A DNA stretch of 64,000 nt. Origin: an uncultured Bacteroidales bacterium. GTDB taxonomy: Bacteria; Bacteroidota; Bacteroidia; Bacteroidales; UBA932. Every line of letters begins with the position of its first letter. The first letter of the stretch is position 1. The position numbers and the translations under genes were made by a program. The notes below the pieces were generated by a model. That model was not told where the DNA came from, did no database searches, and saw only the letters and a list, made by a program, of their open reading frames with translations. The stretch is from assembly GCA_944322585.1 (NCBI GenBank), contig CALUPB010000002.1, positions 130,729-194,728 on the forward strand, written 5' to 3'. This document shows, piece after piece, positions 54,329 to 61,703 of the stretch.

Positions 54329-55969
54329 TCAGAATGTCAGGACAATCGGACAATGATCGCTTACACCGCCGATATAACGCGGACCGGAATAGGTCCGGAA
54401 CGGCTTCTCTCCGACATGTGTATTGTCCCGGGTCATCAGAAACGGCACTTTTACAACCTCCATCCGTGCTGCAGGCCTTTTACCTGCAACTGGCTTTTCC
54501 GGAATACCAGCCGCTCCTTGCCGGGCTACAGGGATACGACCGGCATCCTGGCTCTGGCCCGATACCGGAGCATCTGTACAACCACCGCCATAAGAACCCC
54601 CCGGTCCGGCAAGAAAAGCAGAAACGACAAACATATCTATCAGTTCCCACTTGCCTCCATATCTGATTGTACCCTCTCCAGCCGCTTCAAGCGGGACACC
54701 GAGATTGACCATCCGGCATCCGGTCATGCTGCCATTCCGGGAACTGCTGCCTTGTCCGGTATTTTCCAGACTACCGGTTTTCTCTCTGTAAACTGCTGTA
54801 TTATAAACGGTATCGCAAAGGATATCGAAAGGTCCTCCGGACGGGGTGTCATTGAAATCCCCCATCGCAATAATCCTTACATCCGACATCCATTGTCCCG
54901 CCTGCAAACATTGTCCGATACCGACAATCTCCCGTCTCTGTTCCTGCTCAGGCAACCGTTGCCCCAAACTGTCAGCTTCTGTGTGCTGCCCGTCTCCCGA
55001 CAGAATCCGTTGACAGCGAGCGGAATTTTCGGCATATATGGAATCGCAAAGAAAACGCAGCCTCGCCATCGCTGTCCGTCTGCGCCATTCCGAAGCCTTC
55101 GCGCCTCCGTATTTCGACGGATGGTGATTGACCAGAAAATAGTATGTCCTACCTGAAATCCGATGTTTCAAGGATACCAGCAGTATATCCCTCGTCCCCA
55201 TCAATGTCCTTATACCTTGTTCCCCATATTCCACATCCGGTTCATGTCCGGACAATTCCTCTGCGGCAGGATCCGCGTTCTGCCCCGGCTCTTCATAATC
55301 AGGATCATCAATCCCGAAAGCCCGCTCCGAAGATAATTCCTCGGCAGCCGGTCTCCCTTCCGGCACGTAGGGGCGACTCAAAACGGAAATTTCTGCGTTA
55401 TGCTTGGTGAGAAACCCCTCATGTACGACAGTACACTCCGGTTTTCTCATCTTCGCAAGCCTTGAAAGCCCTCCTGTTGAGTCATCCCCCTTATCCTGAC
55501 CCGGACTGCACTCATAGATACGGCACGGTCTGGCAGAGAGTTTTTCAAATACGTCTTCCCTGTAGACAAGGGCCACATCAATGCCCCTGTGGTCCGGAGA
55601 ATCGAAATGCACAGTCCTGTATCCGTATTTCCGCAAGGCTGTCGCACCGACAATCGAGCGCACGACAAACGCATTTTCCACTTCCGCAAGCCCTATGACA
55701 TCGGGCAGCCGTCCCTTACGGTCTGCTATCCATAATACAGTCTTGGCTATGGCATTGCACTTGGTATAGAACCGCCCTTTGGTCCACCGCCTCTGCCCGA
55801 AAGAAGAGAATTCCGTATCACTCTCACCTGTTCCGGAATCCCTGTAGTCGAACATGTTCTCTATATTCCAGAACATCACCAGCAGCGAATCCTCCTGCAT
55901 AGCATTAGCCGTTCCGAAAATGCTGCCGGTCACACCGGCAACGCAGACAAACAGACAAAACCTCAACAT
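54329..55969 (-). CDS. Endonuclease/exonuclease/phosphatase family protein with repeat-derived insertion
   Basis: A 546-residue exported protein (signal peptide to GTANA). Family motifs are present: VMFWNIENMFDYRD, VIGLAEVEN with the catalytic Glu, VNHHPSKYGG, IAMGDFNDTPSGG and the last SDHCPIVLTF. Residues ~157-251, between VYREDVFEKLSARPCRIYEC and IRTLMGTRDILLVSLKH, are an extra block that the family normally lacks. Part of its DNA (55375-55483) matches the dispersed repeat at 51896. Another low-complexity insert lies near the C terminus (residues ~460-510, Gly/Ala/Pro-rich). The enzyme should still cut a phosphodiester or phosphomonoester in the periplasm. Confidence 0.85.
   Translation of the reverse strand: MLRFCLFVCVAGVTGSIFGTANAMQEDSLLVMFWNIENMFDYRDSGTGESDTEFSSFGQRRWTKGRFYTKCNAIAKTVLWIADRKGRLPDVIGLAEVENAFVVRSIVGATALRKYGYRTVHFDSPDHRGIDVALVYREDVFEKLSARPCRIYECSPGQDKGDDSTGGLSRLAKMRKPECTVVHEGFLTKHNAEISVLSRPYVPEGRPAAEELSSERAFGIDDPDYEEPGQNADPAAEELSGHEPDVEYGEQGIRTLMGTRDILLVSLKHRISGRTYYFLVNHHPSKYGGAKASEWRRRTAMARLRFLCDSIYAENSARCQRILSGDGQHTEADSLGQRLPEQEQRREIVGIGQCLQAGQWMSDVRIIAMGDFNDTPSGGPFDILCDTVYNTAVYREKTGSLENTGQGSSSRNGSMTGCRMVNLGVPLEAAGEGTIRYGGKWELIDMFVVSAFLAGPGGSYGGGCTDAPVSGQSQDAGRIPVARQGAAGIPEKPVAGKRPAARMEVVKVPFLMTRDNTHVGEKPFRTYSGPRYIGGVSDHCPIVLTF
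55375..55483 (-). repeat. Dispersed repeat element, copy B, inside a coding sequence
   Basis: The block is bounded by GACTCAA (55375-55381) and TTGAGTC (55477-55483), a 7-bp inverted repeat. On the minus strand it reads GGCTTTCAAGGCTTGCGAAG and continues through a segment coding CTVVHEGFLTKHN. It matches copy A at 51896 and in part copy C at 59112. It stays in frame with the endonuclease and encodes part of the extra 95 residues. Confidence 0.7.
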
Positions 55970-56372
55970 AACCTGCTCAATACAAATACATAAAAAATAT
56001 TTTTATCCGCAATTGTACCCCCTTGAAAAACAGCATGACGGAATGGTCCGGATGGTGTGGCTGTCCGCTCGCTACCGGGTGGACTGCAGAGCATCTTCCT
56101 GACCTCGTGAACGGTTCATGAGAATGTCCGGTGGACATTCGAAAGCGAACAGTCGCATAACAGTGGAAGGTATTTGCCATTCCATCATAGTTAAATATGG
56201 GGTATTTTTGCGGAACTTTTTACTCGTACCTCACGGTTCCGGTTGACTTTTTAACCAGCACAGAACAGTTCCTACATAGCAGACATCATCGCTGCCGGAC
56301 AGCAATATCGCCACTCAAAAGAGAAAAAATATCTTAAAAAAGAAAAATGTGGCGAAATGCCCGAATAATTAG

Positions 56373-56380
56373 TAACTTTG
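56373..56380 (+). promoter_or_regulatory. Candidate -7 promoter element for ychF
   Basis: TAACTTTG is a strong match to TAnnTTTG. It would give a long leader of about 210 bases containing two palindromic structures before the ATG at 56600. Confidence 0.5.
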
Positions 56381-56441
56381 CCGCCCGATCCGGATACGTC
56401 AGCTGCAATCCTCCGAAAAGGCAATCACAGCAGGCCGGTTG

Positions 56442-56459
56442 AGAAGCTGTACAGCTTCT
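56442..56459. promoter_or_regulatory. 18-bp perfect palindrome in the ychF leader
   Basis: AGAAGCTGTACAGCTTCT reads the same on both strands. It is followed by a smaller stem CCCTC-CCGAA-GAGGG. It shares AGAAGCTGT with the palindrome at 61676. It could be a protein-binding site or an RNA hairpin in the leader. Confidence 0.5.
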
Positions 56460-56526
56460 GAAAAGTCCCCCTCCCGAAGAGGGATACAGGAAGAAATAAC
56501 GTGGACCATCTCTGTGCGGTGGAAAA

Positions 56527-56585
56527 AAGTTTCGCAAGCCGTACAAAACCACGGATATCAGTACAACCATGAACTTGCGAAACTT
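56527..56585. repeat. 12-bp inverted repeat of the TTTCGCAAG family upstream of ychF
   Basis: AAGTTTCGCAAG (56527-56538) and CTTGCGAAACTT (56574-56585) are perfect reverse complements, 35 bases apart. The right arm continues as CTTGCGAAACTTGAG and ends 12 bases before the ychF ATG, much as at 44016. Confidence 0.65.
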
Positions 56586-56599
56586 GAGACAGTAAAACC

Positions 56600-57703
56600 A
56601 TGTCACTGAAATGCGGAATAGTCGGACTTCCGAATGTCGGGAAATCCACTCTTTTCAACTGCATAAGCTCCGGCAAGGCCCAGAGCGCCAACTTTCCTTT
56701 CTGCACCATCGAGCCGAACATCGGTTCCACGATAGTTCCGGACAAAAGATTAGAAGAACTCGAAAAACTGTGCAAGCCCAAAAGGGTAGTTCCGGCAACC
56801 GTAGAGATAGTGGACATAGCCGGACTTGTGAAGGGGGCAAGCAGGGGAGAAGGACTCGGGAACCAGTTCCTGGCCAATATCCGCGAGACGGATGCAATCC
56901 TGCATGTACTGAGATGTTTCGATGATCCCAACATAGTGCACGTAGACGGAAGTGTAGACCCTGTGCGGGACAAGGAAGTAATTGACATGGAGCTTCAGCT
57001 GAAGGACCTGGAGACCGTGGAGAACCGCCTTGCCAAAGTACAGAAGCAGGCCCAGTCCGGAGGAGACAAGAGCGCAAAGAGACTGATGGAGCTCCTCCAG
57101 ACCTATAAGTCAGTTCTGGAGCAGGGAAAATCCTGTCGGACAGTCGCTTTGGACAATCCTGAAGACCAGCAGCTTGCAAAGGAACTGTTCCTGCTCACAA
57201 ACAAGCCGGTGATGTATGTCTGCAATGTGGACGAGGCATCCGCAGCCACAGGAAACGCATATGTGGAAAGAGTCCGAGAGGCTGTCAGGGATGAAAATGC
57301 GGAGATACTGGTAATTGCCGCCAAGATCGAGTCTGACATAGCCGAACTGGAGACTTACGAGGAACGGCAGATGTTCCTGCAGGATATGGGTCTGGAAGAA
57401 TCCGGAGTCGTCAGGCTCATCCAGCACGCCTATTCTCTGCTCAACCTTCAGACTTTCTTCACCGCGGGGGCAGACGAGTGCCGGGCCTGGACCATCAGCA
57501 AGGGAGACAAGGCACCGAAGGCAGCCGGGGTCATCCATACGGATTTCGAAAAGGGATTCATCCGCGCCGAAGTCATAAAATACGAAGATTTCATAGAACT
57601 GAAATCCGAAGCTGCATGCCGTGCGGCCGGAAAGCTCGGCATCGAAGGCAAGGACTATGTCGTCCAGGACGGTGACATCATGCACTTCCTCTTTAATGTA
57701 TAG
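56600..57703 (+). CDS. ychF: Ribosome-binding ATPase YchF
   Basis: A 367-residue P-loop protein of standard length. GIVGLPNVGKSTLFNCISSG (G1), DIAGLVKGASRGEGLGNQFL (G3 region) and NVDE in place of NKxD (the change that gives ATP preference) are all present. The C-terminal TGS-like domain has FFTAGADECRAWTISKGDKA and ends GDIMHFLFNV. It binds ribosomes and takes part in stress control. The leader holds a repeat motif of unknown role. Confidence 0.97.
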   Translation: MSLKCGIVGLPNVGKSTLFNCISSGKAQSANFPFCTIEPNIGSTIVPDKRLEELEKLCKPKRVVPATVEIVDIAGLVKGASRGEGLGNQFLANIRETDAILHVLRCFDDPNIVHVDGSVDPVRDKEVIDMELQLKDLETVENRLAKVQKQAQSGGDKSAKRLMELLQTYKSVLEQGKSCRTVALDNPEDQQLAKELFLLTNKPVMYVCNVDEASAATGNAYVERVREAVRDENAEILVIAAKIESDIAELETYEERQMFLQDMGLEESGVVRLIQHAYSLLNLQTFFTAGADECRAWTISKGDKAPKAAGVIHTDFEKGFIRAEVIKYEDFIELKSEAACRAAGKLGIEGKDYVVQDGDIMHFLFNV

Positions 57704-57754
57704 TGTTGCGCATATCCGACATTTTTATATAAAATTTGCAGGTTATGCGCAACA
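57704..57754. promoter_or_regulatory. 11-bp inverted repeat overlapping a promoter
   Basis: TGTTGCGCATA (57704-57714) and TATGCGCAACA (57744-57754) are perfect reverse complements 29 bases apart. The right arm lies between the -33 and -7 boxes of the next gene, an operator-like position. The left arm begins right after the ychF stop, so the pair could also form a terminator-like stem. Confidence 0.6.
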
Positions 57755-57767
57755 TTTTGTATATTTG
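57735..57767 (+). promoter_or_regulatory. Bacteroidetes-type promoter for DUF4143 ATPase
   Basis: TTTG (57735-57738) and TATATTTG (57760-57767) are 21 bases apart, the best -33/-7 pair in the window. The leader to the ATG at 57786 would be about 12 bases. Confidence 0.7.
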
Positions 57768-57785
57768 TCTCAAAATTAGACAAAT

Positions 57786-58985
57786 ATGGAAACACTGTTC
57801 ACAAGGCATGATCTATATATTGCCAATACGCCTGTAGATATTATCCGAGATATAATGGACGAAATCCATTGGGATTCAAGGCTTATTGCAATCGTCGGAG
57901 CAAGAGGCGTGGGGAAGTCGACGCTGATCAGGCAATTCATCAGAAAGAATTACCAGGCTTATGACAGGTCCGTACTCTATTGTTCTTTGGACTCCGTATA
58001 TTTTTCGACACATACACTTCTTGACCTTGTAGAAACATTCATCATGAACGGCGGCAAGCGGCTGTTTTTCGATGAAGTCCATAAATATTCGAACTGGAGC
58101 AGGGAAATCAAGGAAATATATGACCTGTATCCTGATATCAAGGTTGTTATCAGTGGTTCCTCGTTACTGCATATACTGAATGCTGATGCTGACCTGTCAC
58201 GCCGCTGTATAAGATATACGATGAACGGATTGTCATTCCGTGAATTCCTGCGTTTTTACAAGAATATAGACATACGGAAATATTCTCTGCCGGAAATTAT
58301 TGATAATCCGGCACCATTATGCAGTGAGGTTAACAGACTATGCAAACCGGTACAGCAATTCAAGGAATATCTGACATATGGGTACTATCCATTCTATATG
58401 GAAAGCGTTATGGATTACTACACCCGTATCGAACAGGTAACGAATTTTGTCATAGAGACCGAACTGCCTCTGCTGCGTAAGGTAGATATAGCTAATATCC
58501 GGAAAATCAAGGCACTCGTTAGCATTATAGCAAGCAGTATCCCTTTTGAAGTAGATGCAAGCAAACTGTCTCGGCTAATCGGGACAGGGCGCGACACGGT
58601 TATCGAGTATATGCAGCATCTTGAGGATGCCAGAATATTCAATCTTCTATATTCCGATGTCCGGAGTGTCGGCAAACTGACAAGACCGGACAAGATATAT
58701 CTGGAAAATGCCAACCTTCTCTACGCCTTATCGTCATCTGAAGTAAATATCGGAACTGCCCGCGAGACATTTGTCGTAAACCAGCTGAAAATCAAATATG
58801 ATGTGGAATACGGCAAACAGCAAGGGGACTTCAAAGTAGACGGAAAATATACATTTGAAGTAGGAGGAAAAGACAAGACATTCTCCCAGATTGCCGGAGT
58901 CAGGAATTCCTTTGTCCTTTCGGATGATATCGAGACCCCTCTCGGGCGTCGGCTGCCGATATGGTCAGTCGGTTTCATTGCCTGA
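57786..58985 (+). CDS. AAA-family ATPase with DUF4143-like C-terminal domain
   Basis: A 399-residue protein. Walker A is IVGARGVGKSTLIRQFI near residue 37, Walker B is KRLFFDEVHKYSNW, and VVISGSSLLHI is the sensor strand. The middle (MNGLSFREFLRF, YGYYPFYM) and the C-terminal part (YLENANLLYAL, FEVGGKDKTFSQI) match DUF4143 ATPases, with a nuclease-like last domain. Members are widespread and of unknown function. Its own palindromic promoter suggests separate control from ychF. Confidence 0.88.
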   Translation: METLFTRHDLYIANTPVDIIRDIMDEIHWDSRLIAIVGARGVGKSTLIRQFIRKNYQAYDRSVLYCSLDSVYFSTHTLLDLVETFIMNGGKRLFFDEVHKYSNWSREIKEIYDLYPDIKVVISGSSLLHILNADADLSRRCIRYTMNGLSFREFLRFYKNIDIRKYSLPEIIDNPAPLCSEVNRLCKPVQQFKEYLTYGYYPFYMESVMDYYTRIEQVTNFVIETELPLLRKVDIANIRKIKALVSIIASSIPFEVDASKLSRLIGTGRDTVIEYMQHLEDARIFNLLYSDVRSVGKLTRPDKIYLENANLLYALSSSEVNIGTARETFVVNQLKIKYDVEYGKQQGDFKVDGKYTFEVGGKDKTFSQIAGVRNSFVLSDDIETPLGRRLPIWSVGFIA

Positions 58986-59099
58986 CCGGATTACTTTTAT
59001 CCCGACATCAGAAAATATTCCTATCCGCATTATTACCCCTAAAAGGGAAACAGACGAGAAGTTCGGACGGCGTGGCCGCCCGTGGCCTCGTGAACGGGA

Positions 59100-59195
59100 G
59101 GGACCCGCCGCGTAGACGAGAAGATCCGGGATTCTACGGGTTCAAAGCGGTGTACATGAGGATTTTCGAAGCAAACTTAACACAGGCACACCCTT
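59100..59195 (+). repeat. Dispersed repeat element, copy C
   Basis: GTGTACATGAGGATTTTCGA is similar to copy A (GTGCATGAGGAATTTCGC) and copy B (GTACATGAGGGGTTTCTC). One frame reads VHEDFRSKLN, compared with VHEEFRIKRN in A. It is followed by CCCTTGGGGTCGGCCTC, close to the block at 38951. The rest of 58986-59209 shows no gene; AGACGAGAAG also occurs twice (59050 and 59113). Confidence 0.5.
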
Positions 59196-59209
59196 GGGGT
59201 CGGCCTCTA

Positions 59210-61459
59210 CTACAGGGTCACAGCCGTAGTCAGACGTATGTCGCGAGAAGATGCCCCTATCAGGATATTGAAAATTCCAGGCTCGACCATGAATTCATGG
59301 CGGTCCATGTCATAATAGGCGAAAGCTTCCGAATCCAGAATGAACTCCACAGACCGGGACTCACCAGGTTCAAGATACACCTTCTCATAGCCTTTCAGTT
59401 CCTTTTCAGGACGTGGCACACTCGCCGTCTCATCATTCACATACAGCTGCACTACCTCGGCTCCGGCGCATTTCCCGATATTCTTCACTGTAGCAGACAC
59501 ATGAACCCTGCCGTCGGACAGCTTTTCCGCCTCTATGTCCGAAAACGAGAAATCCGTGTACGACAGGCCGTAGCCGAACGGGAAAAGAGGCTCCACTCCG
59601 GAACGGTCATAGCCGCGATAGCCGACAAAGACCCCTTCGAAATATGTCACACGGTCATACGGGCTGTTGTAGATCTTTTCAGTGTTGCAATAGTAATTGT
59701 TGAACACAGGGTTGTCTTCAAGACGGCTTTCCACTGAAATCGGAAGACGTCCGCTCGGATTCACCCTGCCTGAAATGATCTCGGCCACGGCACGACCACC
59801 CTGTTGTCCGGGATACCATGCCATGAGCACAGCCTTGGCCCTGGCAAGCAGAGGCTTGAAATCCACTCCACCTCCGGCATTCACCACGACAACAAGATTC
59901 GGGTTCAGAGCCGCTATGGAATCTATCTGGGCAATCTGCTCTGACGGGAGTTCGAACGGACGGTCATGATCCTCGCCTTCAATATGTGAATTGAATCCGG
60001 CACAATACACTACCGCATCGGCCTTGGAGGCATCCGGTACAAGTTTGTAGAAGGCGGCGATTCCATCCGTGACTGAAACTGTAGTGAAAGGCTCCACGAA
60101 ACCGCTGCCGCCACCAGTAGGGATATTGCCCGAGTTCGGCCCCAGCACGGCAACCTTGCGGATCTTTTTGGAGAACGGCAGGAAATCATCTTCGTTTTCG
60201 AGAAGCACGACAGCCTCACGGGCCACTTTCAGGGCCGTCATATCGGATTCCGGATTCTGCTCCGGTATCGAAGTGTCCAGCTGATCCCTGTCCAGAAAAC
60301 CGAACTCTATGAGTGTCTGGAGGATATGCTGACATTTTTCGTCAATGGTCTTTTCTATCACCGTACCCGTTTCAATAGCCTCCTTCAGGACACGTGGATT
60401 CATGAACTGTCCCCAAGACATTTCAAGATCGAGGCCGTTGTTGGCAGGGGCGAGATTGGAATAAGCGGCAGTCCAGTCGGACATGAAGATGCCTTCGAAG
60501 CCCCACTTGTCACGGAGCAGATCCTTGATAAGGGACTTGTTCTCGGTCATATGCACGCTGTTCACGAGATTGTAGGAAGACATCACGGCACCTGTACGCG
60601 CCTCCTGTACCGCCTTGCGGAATGACGGAAGATAGATTTCGTTCAACGTGCGCTCGTCAATATCTGAAGACACATGATGACGGCTGTACTCCTGATTGTT
60701 GCCACAGAAATGTTTGATGGTGGATATCACTCCGACAGACTGCATCCCTTTGATATAGGCTACCGCTGTCTCGGAAGTAAGATACGGGTCCTCCCCGTAG
60801 TACTCGAAATTCCGTCCGCACTTCGGGAAACGGTAGATGTTCACTCCCGGGCCAAGCATGATGTGGACACCGCGGGCCCGGGCATCGCGGCCGAGAGATT
60901 TGCCGTAGGCATATGCCAGCTCCCTGTTCCAAGTCGCAGCTGCCGCCATGCCGCACGGATACATCGTGCTCTTGGTGTCGTTCCTCACTCCCTGAGGTCC
61001 GTCAGCCATACGGATACGGGGAATGCCGAGCCGGGGTATCTCCCTGATATAGAAACCGTCGACACCTCCGATATACGAAAGTTTCTCTTCAAGGGTCATC
61101 CGGGACACCAGTTCGGCGGCTCGCCGTTTGGAGGCCTCCGATATTGCGGGGATATCCGTCTCCGGACATCTTAAAACCCCGTCTGTGTCACATTCAAAAA
61201 CCTCAACCTTTGCTTTCCCTGGCATATTCTGTGCGTCAGAATATCCATTTGTATCACCCTCAGAAGCCTCAATCCGTGCTTCAGCCGGCATATTCTGTGT
61301 GCCGGAATATCCATCCTTGTCACCCTCAAAGACCTCAATCCGTGCTCCTTTTGGCATATTCCGAGAACCGGTATATCCATCTGCGTCACCTACAGAAGCT
61401 GCCGCTGCCAGCGACAATGCAAGGCAGAGCCCTGCCGAGAACAATGTAATTTTCTTCAT
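59210..61459 (-). CDS. GH3 family beta-glycosidase with N-terminal 22-residue repeats
   Basis: A 749-residue exported protein (signal peptide to AAAAS). Residues 24-89 are three 22-residue repeats (see 61193). The GH3 barrel follows: VSRMTLEEKLSYIGG, GIPRIRMADGPQGVRND, IKHFCGNNQE, and the nucleophile Asp in GIFMSDWTAAYSN. The second alpha/beta domain has VLGPNSGNIPTGGGSGFV and AWYPGQQGGRAVAEIISG, and a fibronectin-like domain closes it (YVNDETASVPRPEKELKGYE). It removes terminal beta-linked sugars in the periplasm. It is followed by a repeat element at its 3' side and preceded by a six-hairpin glycosidase gene. Confidence 0.92.
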   Translation of the reverse strand: MKKITLFSAGLCLALSLAAAASVGDADGYTGSRNMPKGARIEVFEGDKDGYSGTQNMPAEARIEASEGDTNGYSDAQNMPGKAKVEVFECDTDGVLRCPETDIPAISEASKRRAAELVSRMTLEEKLSYIGGVDGFYIREIPRLGIPRIRMADGPQGVRNDTKSTMYPCGMAAAATWNRELAYAYGKSLGRDARARGVHIMLGPGVNIYRFPKCGRNFEYYGEDPYLTSETAVAYIKGMQSVGVISTIKHFCGNNQEYSRHHVSSDIDERTLNEIYLPSFRKAVQEARTGAVMSSYNLVNSVHMTENKSLIKDLLRDKWGFEGIFMSDWTAAYSNLAPANNGLDLEMSWGQFMNPRVLKEAIETGTVIEKTIDEKCQHILQTLIEFGFLDRDQLDTSIPEQNPESDMTALKVAREAVVLLENEDDFLPFSKKIRKVAVLGPNSGNIPTGGGSGFVEPFTTVSVTDGIAAFYKLVPDASKADAVVYCAGFNSHIEGEDHDRPFELPSEQIAQIDSIAALNPNLVVVVNAGGGVDFKPLLARAKAVLMAWYPGQQGGRAVAEIISGRVNPSGRLPISVESRLEDNPVFNNYYCNTEKIYNSPYDRVTYFEGVFVGYRGYDRSGVEPLFPFGYGLSYTDFSFSDIEAEKLSDGRVHVSATVKNIGKCAGAEVVQLYVNDETASVPRPEKELKGYEKVYLEPGESRSVEFILDSEAFAYYDMDRHEFMVEPGIFNILIGASSRDIRLTTAVTL
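61193..61390 (-). repeat. Three 66-bp in-frame tandem repeats in the GH3 gene
   Basis: Units at 61325-61390, 61259-61324 and 61193-61258 encode GDADGYTGSRNMP..., GDKDGYSGTQNMP... and GDTNGYSDAQNMP..., each 22 residues ending near EVFE/EASE. A partial fourth unit (CDTDGV) leads into the catalytic domain. The DxDGY core recalls calcium-binding loops, but this is only a resemblance. Confidence 0.85.
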
Positions 61460-61675
61460 TTGAACCTTATCTTAAAAGATTTTTGAATTTTTGCCGTCAT
61501 AAGAAACTGTTTTGAAATTTACAGATGCGGCAGAATTCCCCGGGATACCATTGGTCGGACTGACAATAAAGAGGAGCATTCCTGCCGGTACCTGTCCGTT
61601 GCCATACTGAAAAGGCAGCCTCGATATCCGGTCTGCCATTCAATGTCGTCCGGGCAAAACCGGGACACAGGTTTA

Positions 61676-61703
61676 GAAGCTGTTTTGAATTCAAAACAGC
61701 TTC
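61676..61703 (-). terminator. 28-bp perfect palindrome directly after a stop codon
   Basis: The palindrome is centred on GAATTC and its arms begin GAAGCTGTTTTGAA. It starts right after the TAG of the gene at 61704. As RNA it gives a stem of up to 12 bp but has no T run. A similar AAGAAACTGTTTTGAAATTT lies at 61500. The 61460-61675 gap has no gene. Confidence 0.55.

Larger units (their letters stand above)
55970..56599. other. Divergent intergenic region upstream of endonuclease and ychF
   Basis: I see no gene in these 630 bases. On the plus strand it has a -7 box TAACTTTG (56373-56380), an 18-bp perfect palindrome (56442-56459) and a 12-bp inverted repeat (56527-56538 with 56574-56585) just before ychF. 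Frames of 60-90 codons on both strands have no visible domain. Confidence 0.6.

Noticed and set aside
53941-54666. 241-codon frame through the 73-bp array, suggesting a repetitive protein
   Set aside because: The 73-bp period shifts phase at each unit, and the frame runs into the 3' end of the endonuclease on the other strand.
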